Positions 1-11,835 of a stretch of DNA of 64,000 bases are shown one piece after another. Where the stretch lies: positions 1 to 64,000 of the forward strand of contig NZ_KB907456.1 of assembly GCF_000382045.1 (NCBI RefSeq). The letters run 5' to 3'. The position numbers were made by a program, and so were the translations under genes. This DNA comes from Variovorax atrisoli 110B. Its GTDB lineage: Bacteria; Pseudomonadota; Gammaproteobacteria; Burkholderiales; Burkholderiaceae_C. Within the stretch, counting starts at the first letter, position 1. The number at the start of each line of letters is the position of its first letter. Below the pieces are notes generated by a model. It did no database searches, was not told the origin of the DNA, and was given only the letters and a program-made list of their open reading frames with translations.

Positions 1-3387
<3,387 letters not shown>

Positions 3388-3412
3388 CGCGATGGCGTGC
3401 GGGTCACGGCCC

Positions 3413-3426
3413 GCACGCACGCACGC
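3413..3426. repeat. Short GCAC tetranucleotide repeat after the NRPS
   Basis: Three and a half copies of GCAC lie just after the NRPS stop codon. It is a minor simple repeat with no visible function. A longer repeat of the same type occurs at 63891-63913. Confidence 0.6.
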
Positions 3427-3452
3427 AAGCAAACAAGCGGAAAGTGAAAAGA

Positions 3453-3482
3453 AAAACGGCCTTCAGAAATGAAGGCCGTTTT
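3453..3482. terminator. Bidirectional rho-independent terminator between NRPS and receptor genes
   Basis: A perfect 12-bp stem (AAAACGGCCTTC paired with GAAGGCCGTTTT) encloses the 6-nt loop AGAAAT. Each strand ends the hairpin in a run of four or five T. It lies between the two convergent stop codons (NRPS at 3387, receptor at 3552), so it can terminate both transcripts. Confidence 0.9.
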
Positions 3483-3551
3483 CTAGTCTCGAGAAGACAG
3501 GAGGAGAAGGGATCGCCGGGAGCTGACGCCCTCCCGGCCGGCGCGTCGTCG

Positions 3552-5990
3552 TCAGAAGCGGTATGTTGCCGTCGCGACGACCTTGCGCAGCTCGCCGTAG
3601 CGGCAGCTGCCCGAACTGCAGTTGCTGATGTAGGTCTTGTTGGTCAGGTTGCGCACGTTCAGCGCCAGGCTCCAGCGCTGGAAGTCGTAGCCGACGAGTG
3701 CGTCGATCAGCGTGTACGACGGCACCTTGGCTGCCGCGGACTCCTGGTAGCCGTGGTTGGAGCCCATGAAGCGCGCGCCAAGGCCCACCTTGATGCCGGA
3801 ATCGAAACGGTAGTCCGTCCACACCGACAGCTGGTTGCGCGACACGGCCTGCATCTGCTTGCCGATTTCGCTCGCCGTGCTGCTGGCCGTGACCACCGCC
3901 TTCGGCGTGTAGGTGTAGGCCGCGATCACGTTCATGTTCTTGACCGGCTGGAAGGCTGCTTCCAGCTCGAGGCCGCGCACCAGGATCTCGCCGGTCTGCT
4001 TCGGCTGGTAGGTCGAGTTGTAGGTGATGTAGTTCTGGCGGCGCAGGTCGAAGATCGCGGCGCTGTACTTGCTCTTGCCGTCCAGGGGCTGGTAGCGCAC
4101 GCCGGCTTCGTACTGGCGTCCGGTCTCTGGCTTCAGCGGCTTGCTCGTCTCGGGGTCGATCGTCACCGTCGGCGAGAACGACTCGGAATAGCTGATGTAC
4201 GGCGCCCAGCCGCTCGGATGCAGGTAGACCAGGCCCGCGCGGCTCGTGAACTTGTGGTCCGTGATGCGCGTCGTCGATCCGTCGAGGTAGTTGTTCAGGC
4301 GGGCCGTCGCGGTGTCATAACGGCCACCCAGCGTGGCGACCCAGTTGCCCCACTTGATCTGGTCCTGCAGGTAGAAGCCGGTCTGCTCAAGGCTGGTCTT
4401 GGCGTCGAACCACGGGTCCAGGGGGACGACGTCGTTCGTGTACACCGGGTTGTAGCCGTCGATGTTCGAGACCGTGCCGGCGTTGTAGGTGCGCTGGTAG
4501 TTGCGCGAACGCTGGTAGTCGACGCCGAACAGGAAGGTGTGTTGCCAGTCGCCGAGCTTGAACTTGGCCTGCGCCTGGTTGTCTATCGTGAAGAGCCGCG
4601 CGCTCTCCTTGCTGCCGAAGGGGAAGCGGCTCAGCGTGCGGAAGTTGGCCGGGTCCGAAGGCACGTCGGGGTTGACGGTCACGAAGTTGCTCGCGTTGTA
4701 GACCTGCCGGTAGTCGACCTTGATGGAACCGTAGCGCACATTCTGGCGCAGCGTCCAGGTGTCGTTCACGCGATGGTCGAGCATGTAGCCCACCATCCAC
4801 TGGTCCTGGTTGAAGTGGTCGAAGCCGGGCTCGCCCACGTAGGTCTTCGGCGAGAACTTGCCGTTCGGGTTGGGCAGCAGCGTGCCGACTTCGGGGAAGC
4901 TGCCGTAGGAACTGCCGTCACGGATGCGCAGGTAGTGCGACAGCAGCGTGAGCGAGGTGTCGCTCGACGGCTTCCAGGTGAGCGACGGCGCGATGTACGT
5001 GCGGTCGTTCGGCAGGCCGCTGGCGTCCAGCTTGGCGTCGCGCACCAGTCCAGTGATTCGGTACAGCACCTTGTCCTGCTCGTCGAGCGGGCCCGAGAAG
5101 TCGCCCGCGACCTGGCGGCGGGAGTTGTCTCCGAGCTGCACCTGCAGTTCGCGCAGCGGCTCCTCGGTCGGACGCTTGCTGACCACGTTGATCATGCCGC
5201 CGGGGCCGGTCTGCCCGTACAGCACCGACGACGGGCCGCGCAGGACCTCGATGCGCTCGGTGCCGTAGTTCTCGGTCTGCCAGACGGCCCAGCCGTTGTT
5301 GTTGCGCAGCTGCAGGCCATCCAGGTAGTAGCCGGGCGTCTGCGCGTCGAAGCCGCGGATGATGGTCCAGTCGAAGCGCGAATCCGCACCCCATGGCGAC
5401 ACGTTGATGCCGGGCGTGTAGGCCAGAGCGTCCTTCAGGCGCAGTGCGCCGGTGGCCTCGATGAAATCGGATGTGACGACCGAGATCGATTGGGGTGTTT
5501 CGATGATCGGCGTGTCGGTCTTCGTACCGACGGCATTGCGCTTGGCGACATAGCCCTTGAGCGGGCCCGAAGCCGTTTCGGCCTCGCCTTCCGCGAGAAC
5601 GGTGACGGTGGGGAGCGTCGAGGAGGAAGAGGCCGGCACGTCCGCGGCGCGACGGACGGCGTAGCCGCCGTTTTCAGTCCGGGTGGCGCGCAGGGCGGTG
5701 CCTGCGAGCATGGTCTCCAGGGCCTGCGCCACGGTCAGCCTGCCCGACACCGGTTGGGAGCCGACGCCGGCCACCACGTCGCCTGCGGCAAAGACCTGAA
5801 CGCCGGTCTGCCGCGAGAGCTCGTTCAGTGCCGTTGCCACAGGCTGTGCCGGCACCTTGACCTCAAACACCTGCACGGCCGCCTGACCTGGCGTCTGAGC
5901 CATGGCAACGGGGCTCAGCAACCCGAGGGCAGTTCCGAAGGCAGCAGCAAGAGCGGCATTCAGTAGATGTTGACGAGGCAAGGGACGCAT
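3552..5990 (-). CDS. TonB-dependent siderophore receptor with STN signalling domain
   Basis: This is an outer-membrane ferric-siderophore transducer of 812 aa. A signal peptide covers residues 1-31 (cleavage near AMAQ). An STN domain (about 40-113, VFEVKVPAQP...TALNELSRQTG) is of the type that contacts a FecR anti-sigma factor. A TonB-box-like PTVTVLAEG lies near 127, the plug starts about 159 (TPQSISVVT) and the beta-barrel runs to the C-terminal phenylalanine (ATATYRF). The overall pattern resembles FpvA/FoxA-type receptors. The STN domain together with the FecI/FecR pair at 18383-20064 predicts cell-surface signalling induced by the cognate siderophore. The gene runs leftward from a 171-bp gap after the hydroxylase gene and so probably has its own promoter. 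SD-like GGAG lies 11 nt before the ATG. Confidence 0.95.
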   Translation of the reverse strand: MRPLPRQHLLNAALAAAFGTALGLLSPVAMAQTPGQAAVQVFEVKVPAQPVATALNELSRQTGVQVFAAGDVVAGVGSQPVSGRLTVAQALETMLAGTALRATRTENGGYAVRRAADVPASSSSTLPTVTVLAEGEAETASGPLKGYVAKRNAVGTKTDTPIIETPQSISVVTSDFIEATGALRLKDALAYTPGINVSPWGADSRFDWTIIRGFDAQTPGYYLDGLQLRNNNGWAVWQTENYGTERIEVLRGPSSVLYGQTGPGGMINVVSKRPTEEPLRELQVQLGDNSRRQVAGDFSGPLDEQDKVLYRITGLVRDAKLDASGLPNDRTYIAPSLTWKPSSDTSLTLLSHYLRIRDGSSYGSFPEVGTLLPNPNGKFSPKTYVGEPGFDHFNQDQWMVGYMLDHRVNDTWTLRQNVRYGSIKVDYRQVYNASNFVTVNPDVPSDPANFRTLSRFPFGSKESARLFTIDNQAQAKFKLGDWQHTFLFGVDYQRSRNYQRTYNAGTVSNIDGYNPVYTNDVVPLDPWFDAKTSLEQTGFYLQDQIKWGNWVATLGGRYDTATARLNNYLDGSTTRITDHKFTSRAGLVYLHPSGWAPYISYSESFSPTVTIDPETSKPLKPETGRQYEAGVRYQPLDGKSKYSAAIFDLRRQNYITYNSTYQPKQTGEILVRGLELEAAFQPVKNMNVIAAYTYTPKAVVTASSTASEIGKQMQAVSRNQLSVWTDYRFDSGIKVGLGARFMGSNHGYQESAAAKVPSYTLIDALVGYDFQRWSLALNVRNLTNKTYISNCSSGSCRYGELRKVVATATYRF

Positions 5991-6019
5991 AAGTCAGGGA
6001 CTCCAGGGTTTCAATTAAA

Positions 6020-6103
6020 AGTAAGACGTATTTACCTTCGGGCGCGGATGCCGGCCCGATTTCCGGTCTCTGGCGCTTCTATGAGTAAGACGTTCGAACT
6101 CAT
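6020..6103. promoter_or_regulatory. Candidate receptor promoter region with repeated decamer and inverted repeat
   Basis: The gap upstream of the receptor holds the decamer AGTAAGACGT twice in the same orientation (6020-6029 and 6084-6093; reverse complement ACGTCTTACT), 64 bp apart. The second copy sits inside the inverted repeat ATGAGT (6081-6086)/ACTCAT (6098-6103). On the receptor strand each decamer contains CGTC, the -10 element reported for PvdS/OrbS-type extracytoplasmic sigma factors. A well-spaced TAAA-type -35 element is not convincing. This is a candidate regulatory region only. Confidence 0.35.
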
Positions 6104-6161
6104 AAAACAGAGACACACCGTCGCAACTTTTTTCGCCCCGGGGTCCGATGCCCGAAAAAAC

Positions 6162-7472
6162 TCAGGTTCCGATCGCTTCGTGCTCCTGGTGCTTCTGGTG
6201 CACCTGGACGGCAGGACCGGCCGGGGTCGCGAGCAGGGCGCTGCCGATCTCTCCGGTACGCACCGACGTGACCGACAGCAGGGTGTCGCTGAGGCCGTGC
6301 GAATCCTCGCAGGCGCCCTGCAGGTAGATGGCCGGGCGGAAGTCAGGCGTGCCCTGCAGCCGGTAATGCCGGTCGACCGAGTAGTCCCCCAGGTACGGGT
6401 CCAGCGGCGACAGCAGCGTCTTGTGATGCTCCCTTGCATAACCCGTGGCGAGCACGACTGCGTCGTACCTGACGGTGCTTTCGCGCATCGCGTTCTGGTC
6501 CCACAGCGTGAGGTGCACGCCGTGGCCGTCGGCAGTCACTCCGCGGATGTCGTGCCGGCGCAGGAGGCGCAGCCGGTTTCCGCCGATCACCCGCTGTTGG
6601 TAGAAGGACTTGAAGATCTGCTGGATCAGCTCGAGGTCGGCCACGGCGTAGTTGGTATGCCAGAACTCGTCAAGCAGTGCCGCGCGCTCGGCCTCCGAGC
6701 GGCTGAAGGTGTAGTCGGTGAACTCGGCGTTGAATATCTCGTTCACGAAGGGGCTGTCGTCCGCCGGGCGGATCGAGCGGGCACGCGTGATGAGGTCGAC
6801 CTGCGGCGTGCCGGGGCGGCCCTGCAGGTCCATGAAGATCTCGGCTGCACTTTGCCCCGCGCCCACCACGGCCACCCGCCGCGGGTTGCCGATCTGTGCG
6901 ATGTCCTGCAGGTAGGTGCTGGAATGAAACACGCGCGGGTCGTTCCGCAGGGTGCGAAAGCTGTCGGGAATGTTGGCCATGCCGCCGATGCCGACCACCA
7001 GGTTGCGCGTCAGCCGCTCGACGAGCTTGCCCGAGTGGTTGCGCGAGCGCACGCGCAGCAGGGCTACTTCGCCGCCTTTTTCCTCGGGAAGCACCTCGAA
7101 CACCTCTTCACCGTAGGCGCAGGCGTCGTCGAACTGCTCCGCGGCCCAGGACAGGTAGTCGTTGAACTCGTGGCGACTCGGGAAGAAGCTCTTGAGGTTG
7201 ACGAAGTCCGTCAGTCGGCCTTTTTCGTGCAGGTAGTTGATGAAGGTGAAGTGGCTGGTCGGGTTGCGCAGCGTCGCCAGGTCCTTCAGGAACGAGATCT
7301 GCATGTGCGCATGGTCCAGCAGCATGTGCGGGTGCCAGGCGAAGCTCAGCTGCTTCTCGATGAACAGGGCGTCGAACGGGCTGCCCGCATGGCGCTTTTC
7401 CTCGAGCGCGATGGCCAGCGCGATGTTGGACGGGCCGAACCCGATCCCGATCAGATCATGGACGTGTTGCAT
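6162..7472 (-). CDS. L-ornithine/L-lysine N-hydroxylase (PvdA family flavin monooxygenase)
   Basis: A 436-aa flavin monooxygenase. It hydroxylates the side-chain amine of ornithine (or lysine) with NADPH and O2, the first step to a hydroxamate. An FAD-binding GIGFGPSN lies at residues 9-16, an NADPH-binding GAGQSAAE at about 204-211 and the late FAD motif ATGY at about 342. The chosen start (MQHVHDL) puts the FAD motif at the usual distance and has AGGAG ten bases upstream; an in-frame ATG 17 codons earlier lacks both. The formyltransferase immediately upstream on the same strand makes N5-formyl-N5-hydroxyornithine the likely product of the pair. Ornithine rather than lysine is inferred from that neighbour. 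Confidence 0.93.
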   Translation of the reverse strand: MQHVHDLIGIGFGPSNIALAIALEEKRHAGSPFDALFIEKQLSFAWHPHMLLDHAHMQISFLKDLATLRNPTSHFTFINYLHEKGRLTDFVNLKSFFPSRHEFNDYLSWAAEQFDDACAYGEEVFEVLPEEKGGEVALLRVRSRNHSGKLVERLTRNLVVGIGGMANIPDSFRTLRNDPRVFHSSTYLQDIAQIGNPRRVAVVGAGQSAAEIFMDLQGRPGTPQVDLITRARSIRPADDSPFVNEIFNAEFTDYTFSRSEAERAALLDEFWHTNYAVADLELIQQIFKSFYQQRVIGGNRLRLLRRHDIRGVTADGHGVHLTLWDQNAMRESTVRYDAVVLATGYAREHHKTLLSPLDPYLGDYSVDRHYRLQGTPDFRPAIYLQGACEDSHGLSDTLLSVTSVRTGEIGSALLATPAGPAVQVHQKHQEHEAIGT

Positions 7473-7568
7473 TGAAGATCGACTCCTGTGTATGAAGAGG
7501 GCTCGCATGCGCGAGTGAGGCAATCGCCCAGGAAATTGCTGGACATGGCGCCGGGTGCGCTCGGGTGT

Positions 7569-8414
7569 TCACGCGGCAACCGGGGCCATGGTGGTCTCGG
7601 CCAGCAGGGCCAGGCCCTGGTGCAGCGCGGGAAACAGGCTGTTGTTGAAGTTGTTCCAGCGCAGTTCCAGGATCGTTTCTCCGGGCTCGATCTTCGTGTC
7701 GAGCACGTCGAAGATGACCTCGCCGGAGTCGATGCCGTTGTCGACGTAGTGGAACGACGCGCCGGTCATGGTGACCGGGGCGACATCGACTTTCTCGAGG
7801 GTGTTCCAGTCGACCACCCGCTTGCCCTGCGCGCCGTACAGCGCGTCCAGCGTTGCGTGGGCGCCGCGGCGCTCATAGGGCGACTCGATGCGCGTGATGC
7901 CGGGATGGATATTCGCGATCCGCCGGTGAAACGGCGCGCCCGGGCGCACCAGTTCGTCGAGGATCACCAGCAGCCCGTCGAGCACGACGACGTCGGCCTC
8001 GAGTTCCACCAGCTTGTCGTACAGGCGGCGCTCGAAGTCGCTCTTTCCCTTGGCGCGGTCGGGGGCGTCGAGGGGCAGTTGCCGGTAGGTCGACGCGATG
8101 GGGTGCAGCATGTCGTTCAGCCGCTTGCCTTGCGTGCGCAGGTCAGCGGGGAAGATCCATTTCTTGCCCGGCTCGCAGGCGAAGCCGTAGTCCTGCAGCG
8201 ACTTGCGGTCGCGCGGCGAACTCTGGTCGTCGTCGTAGATGATCCCCTCGAGCGAATACGCGTCGCCCAGCGACGTGCCGTCCAGCGCCTCGGCGAGGTA
8301 TTCGAGCGGTGACTTCATGTAGCGCCGCTCGCCCTTGTAGTCGATGAACTGGCCGGCCTGGTCGGCCGCGGCATTTCTCAGGGACAGGATGTAGACGAGT
8401 TTGGCTTTGGACAT
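7569..8414 (-). CDS. N5-hydroxyornithine formyltransferase (formyl-transferase fold)
   Basis: A 281-aa member of the formyl_trans_N superfamily. The catalytic triad of these folate-dependent enzymes is visible as N168 and H170 in NIHPGIT and D229 in NGIDSGEV. It lies between the ferric reductase and the ornithine hydroxylase, all on the same strand, so it most likely formylates N5-hydroxyornithine using 10-formyl-tetrahydrofolate, as PvdF does in pyoverdine synthesis. The length matches the PvdF group. No strong Shine-Dalgarno sequence precedes the ATG. An alternative role such as methionyl-tRNA formyltransferase is unlikely given the context and the lack of its C-terminal domain. Confidence 0.88.
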   Translation of the reverse strand: MSKAKLVYILSLRNAAADQAGQFIDYKGERRYMKSPLEYLAEALDGTSLGDAYSLEGIIYDDDQSSPRDRKSLQDYGFACEPGKKWIFPADLRTQGKRLNDMLHPIASTYRQLPLDAPDRAKGKSDFERRLYDKLVELEADVVVLDGLLVILDELVRPGAPFHRRIANIHPGITRIESPYERRGAHATLDALYGAQGKRVVDWNTLEKVDVAPVTMTGASFHYVDNGIDSGEVIFDVLDTKIEPGETILELRWNNFNNSLFPALHQGLALLAETTMAPVAA

Positions 8415-8518
8415 GGGCGTTCGATGTTGGTCTGGTCTGAAGTGGTGGCTGATGTGCCGCCGCCTGAGAAAGACGAGGCAGCCGTGAATCTGTTCATCTG
8501 CGAGGGCTCATGCGCCGC

Positions 8519-9295
8519 TCAGGCGTTCCGTTCTTCCGCTTCGGCCCGGTCCCTGCGGTACGCAGGTGCGAGCGGGCATGGGCCGCAGTGCGTCTCGCCG
8601 GGCAGCAGGTGGTTCAGGCAGCAGTGCCGGTACAGCGTCAGGGTTTCGCAGCGGCCGGCCTCGATCCTGCGCACCTCCCGCCGGGGCGCGTACAGGGGAT
8701 GGACGCGCGCCTGCGGCCAGGTCGCGTCGCGCAGCAGCCGGTCCCGGTCCTGCGTGATCGGCGCCGCGCAGCCGGTCATGGCCAGTGCTTCGTTCAGGAT
8801 GGTTTCGATGTGCCGTGCCGTGTTGCTCCAGAGAATCTTTGGCGCGAGCTTCGTCAGGCGGCTGATGGCTGCGAAGAGCGGCTCCAGGTGCTGCCAGAAC
8901 ATCGGCGCATAGCGTTGCGCAGTGCTGGCGCCTGGCATCGGCCGGCCCAGGTCGCGGATGTAAAAGCCGAGCGGATCGCCGGCTTCGTCGAAGCTCACCC
9001 AGACCTGTTCCGGCGCCGCCGGAAAGGCATGCTGCAGCACGCTGGCTGCAGCCACCATTGGCGGCAGCCACATGCCCAGGTACTCCAGGCTCCATGCGGA
9101 GGCTACCGCCCGCAGATCGCGGACATCGGCGCCGAGATGTCGGGCCTGGCGATATAGCAGCTCGGTCAGCAGGGCGGGGTCGTGCAGCAGATCGGCTACC
9201 CCGATGGCATTGGCGGGCGGCTGCGGCGCGCAATGGAGGGCCTCGCCATGCCTCGCGTGCTCTCCCTGGAACAGGGGTTCCAGCAGCGCAATCAT
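8519..9295 (-). CDS. FhuF-like siderophore ferric-iron reductase
   Basis: A 258-aa cytoplasmic protein of the FhuF family, which reduces iron from imported hydroxamate siderophores. The diagnostic C-terminal [2Fe-2S] motif C-C-x10-C-x2-C is present (C225, C226, C237, C240). I chose the internal ATG (MIALLEPLF) because it gives the usual family length. A longer in-frame start at 9469 would add 58 residues of low-complexity character, and neither start has a strong ribosome site. It heads the leftward cluster with formyltransferase and hydroxylase and is divergent from the exporter gene. Regulation with the siderophore genes is expected but no Fur box was found in the 246-bp divergent gap. Confidence 0.85.
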   Translation of the reverse strand: MIALLEPLFQGEHARHGEALHCAPQPPANAIGVADLLHDPALLTELLYRQARHLGADVRDLRAVASAWSLEYLGMWLPPMVAAASVLQHAFPAAPEQVWVSFDEAGDPLGFYIRDLGRPMPGASTAQRYAPMFWQHLEPLFAAISRLTKLAPKILWSNTARHIETILNEALAMTGCAAPITQDRDRLLRDATWPQARVHPLYAPRREVRRIEAGRCETLTLYRHCCLNHLLPGETHCGPCPLAPAYRRDRAEAEERNA

Positions 9296-9541
9296 GGCCC
9301 GGTCCGGGACTCGGAAGGCAAATGGAATTCGTCGTGCATGCAGATAGGACGGACGGAGGGCTCCGGTGTTCACGCTGAGGCCGCATGAACATTTTGGAGC
9401 GTCGCCCGTTGAATGGGGAGCGGCTCCGAGCTGCCGGCGACCCTGGCCATCCGCCCGGTCGTCTTCCATTCGTTACCCGTCCGGTCGCTGGAGGTCCACG
9501 CTGCCGGGTCGTTGTCGCCCCAGGGGCGGAAAGACTTTCGC

Positions 9542-11224
9542 ATGACATCTTCGAATGGCGATGCCGCCGAAATCAGGCGCCTGCTGAAGCCCTTTCTCCC
9601 ATGGATGGCCTTGTCGTCGTTCACCGGCATCGCCGCCGGCGTGGCCACCGTACTGCTGCTGGCCACGATCAACAAGGTGCTGAACACGTCCGGCGGCCTC
9701 GCCGGCGGCCTGCTGCTGACTTTCGTTGCGCTGTGCGCGGTGTCGCTGATCGGTCGCGTGGTCTCGGACGTCTCGACCAATCTCGTCGGGCAGCGACTCG
9801 TCTCGCAGATCCGCAAGAGCCTGGCCCAGAAGATCCTGTCGGCGCCGATCGATGCGCTGGAGCGCTATCGCACGCACCGGCTGATGCCCGTGCTGTCGCA
9901 GGACGTGGACATGATCAGCGACGTGGCCTTCGCTTTCTCCGCGACGCTGATCTCGCTGGCCATTGCCCTGGGATGCCTGACCTATCTGGCGGTGCTGTCG
10001 TTTCCGCTGTTCTGCGTGCTGATGGTGGCACTGGTCATCGGCATCTCCATACAGGTGGTGGCACAAACCCGCGGCGTGGCCGGCTTCTGGAAGGCGCGCG
10101 ACTACGAAGAGCGACTGCACAAGGCCTACCGCGGCATCAGCGAGGGTGCGAAGGAGTTGCGCATGCATCGCTCGCGCCGCGCGCTGGTGTTCGGCGGGCA
10201 GATCGAGCGCATCGTCGACAGCATCCGCACCGTCAACAGCCGGGCGATCAACACCTACGTGATCGCCACGGCCTTCGGCTCGGCGCTGTTCTTCCTGCTG
10301 ATCGCGCTGATCCTGGGCTGGGCGGCCTTCCGCAACACCGATCCCGTGGTGCTGAGCGGTTTCGTTCTCGTGCTGCTGTTCCTCAAGGGGCCGATGGACC
10401 AGATCGCAGGCGCTCTGCCGGGCGTGGGCCGTGCCAAGGTGGCGTTCCAGCGCATTGCCGACCTGTCGACGCGCTTCGCAAGCCCCGAGCCGCATCTGCA
10501 CCTGGACCGCGCGCCTAGCGAAGTGCGCCTGGGCAGCGCCATCGAACTGCGCGGAGTGCGCTATGCCTTCGACGCCGCGGAGGGCAGCGATGCGTTCGTG
10601 CTGGGCCCCGTCGACCTGCGGTTGAACAAGGGCGAGCTGGTCTTCGTGGTCGGTGACAACGGTTCCGGCAAGACCACCATGATCAAGCTGCTGCTGGGCC
10701 TCTATGCGCCGCAAGGCGGGGAGATATTCGTCGACGGCAAGGTCGTCACGCCCGAGGCCCGGGACGACTACAGGCAGCTCTTCACCACCGTGTTCTCCGA
10801 CTTCTACCTCTTCGAGGATCTGGTGGCGGACGGCTCCGGCGGCGCGTCCTCTGCCGGCCTGCCCGAGGCTGCGTTGCCGTACCTCGAACGCCTGGAGATC
10901 GCGCACAAGGTCTCCGTGAAGGATGGCTTGTTCACCACCACCGATCTTTCCACCGGCCAGCGCAAGCGCCTGGCGTTGGTGCATGCGTATCTCGAAGGGC
11001 GGCCAGTGCTGGTGTTCGACGAATGGGCGGCCGACCAGGATCCGACCTTCCGTCATCTGTTCTACACCGAGCTGCTGCCCGAGCTGCGTGCCAAGGGGCA
11101 CCTTCTGGTCGTGATCTCGCACGACGACCGCTACTTCCACCTGGCCGACCGCGTGATCACCATGCGCGCGGGGCGCATCGCGGAAGACCGCGCCCGGCCC
11201 CGACTCGAAAGCCTCGCCGCGTGA
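9542..11224 (+). CDS. Cyclic-peptide/siderophore ABC exporter (PvdE/SyrD type)
   Basis: A 560-aa half-transporter with an N-terminal six-helix membrane domain (first helix around PWMALSSFTGIAAGVATVLL) and a C-terminal ATPase. Walker A GDNGSGKTT lies near nt 10651, the signature LSTGQRKRLA near 10948, Walker B VLVFDEWAADQDP near 11008 and the H-loop VISHDD near 11113. The DEWAADQDP version of Walker B is characteristic of the PvdE/SyrD peptide-exporter group. It most likely moves the acylated siderophore precursor from cytoplasm to periplasm. The start MTSSNGD is preceded by a GGAAAG-like site; an upstream in-frame ATG at 9413 has no support. The stop codon overlaps the GTG of the next gene. 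Confidence 0.92.
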   Translation: MTSSNGDAAEIRRLLKPFLPWMALSSFTGIAAGVATVLLLATINKVLNTSGGLAGGLLLTFVALCAVSLIGRVVSDVSTNLVGQRLVSQIRKSLAQKILSAPIDALERYRTHRLMPVLSQDVDMISDVAFAFSATLISLAIALGCLTYLAVLSFPLFCVLMVALVIGISIQVVAQTRGVAGFWKARDYEERLHKAYRGISEGAKELRMHRSRRALVFGGQIERIVDSIRTVNSRAINTYVIATAFGSALFFLLIALILGWAAFRNTDPVVLSGFVLVLLFLKGPMDQIAGALPGVGRAKVAFQRIADLSTRFASPEPHLHLDRAPSEVRLGSAIELRGVRYAFDAAEGSDAFVLGPVDLRLNKGELVFVVGDNGSGKTTMIKLLLGLYAPQGGEIFVDGKVVTPEARDDYRQLFTTVFSDFYLFEDLVADGSGGASSAGLPEAALPYLERLEIAHKVSVKDGLFTTTDLSTGQRKRLALVHAYLEGRPVLVFDEWAADQDPTFRHLFYTELLPELRAKGHLLVVISHDDRYFHLADRVITMRAGRIAEDRARPRLESLAA

Positions 11225-11823
11225 ACGACCAACCGCAAGCACATAAAGCCCTGCCGCAGCCGCCGCGTCCCGCCTTCCTGGCGCAACTGCGGGCGGCCAA
11301 CCTGCGACCGTCCGCGGTGCGCGTCTGCGTGCTCCAGACCCTCGCGGATGCTGGTGAGGAGTGGCAGCGAGGCGAAGAAGTCTTCCGCCGCATGCTGCTG
11401 CGCGGCACCTCGGTGAGCTTGACGACGGTCTACCGCATCCTCAAGGAGTTCGAGCAGAGCGGCCTGATCATGCGCGAATGGGTGCGAAGCCGCGGCGGTG
11501 CTCTGGCGGTGTTCCGCTACAAGATGCCGGACGCCGAGCCCTGCGGCGTGCGCATGCGCTGCGGCGGCTGCGGAGCCGTCGCCGAGGTTCATGACCGCGA
11601 TCTGCGCGAGGTGCTCATGCGCGTGGCGCTGAGCCGGGGGTTGCCGTCGGCCGGTGCGTTCGACGTGCAGATCCACGGCCCCTGCTCGACGTGCCGGAGC
11701 CAGGGTGCGACGCCACAGGGTTCGTATGAGTCGCAGTTTGGAGAGCCCGGCGGCCATGGCGCCGGAATGCTGCCGCTGGCCGGTTTTCATTCCCGGCCGC
11801 GCACGCAGCGTCTTTCGGCCTAG
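11221..11823 (+). CDS. Fur-family-like regulator lacking the HHDH metal-sensing motif
   Basis: A 200-aa protein starting at a GTG that overlaps the exporter stop (GTGA), so the two are translationally coupled. The N-terminal winged helix is Fur-like (RPSAVRVCVLQTL ... SLTTVYRILKEFEQSGLI). Two cysteine pairs that form the structural zinc site in Fur are present (MRCGGCGAV and CSTC). The region that carries the regulatory HHDH histidines in Fur reads YKMPDAEPCGVRMRCGGC here, with no histidines. A roughly 35-residue tail follows the last CxxC. I infer a DNA-binding regulator of this siderophore operon. Whether it senses Fe(II), and how, cannot be told from the sequence. Confidence 0.75.
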   Translation: MNDQPQAHKALPQPPRPAFLAQLRAANLRPSAVRVCVLQTLADAGEEWQRGEEVFRRMLLRGTSVSLTTVYRILKEFEQSGLIMREWVRSRGGALAVFRYKMPDAEPCGVRMRCGGCGAVAEVHDRDLREVLMRVALSRGLPSAGAFDVQIHGPCSTCRSQGATPQGSYESQFGEPGGHGAGMLPLAGFHSRPRTQRLSA

Positions 11824-11835
11824 CGGGGTGGCGGG

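Noticed and set aside
6128..6160. TTTTTTCG ... CGAAAAAA inverted repeat next to the hydroxylase stop
   Set aside because: Considered as a terminator, but the arms put the T-run before and the A-run after the loop on both strands, with a 17-nt spacer, so it lacks the hairpin-then-T-run order.
9296..9469. N-terminal extension of the FhuF-like protein from an ATG at 9469
   Set aside because: It would add 58 residues that have no family similarity and exceed the usual FhuF length; the shorter start is preferred, though neither has a strong ribosome site.
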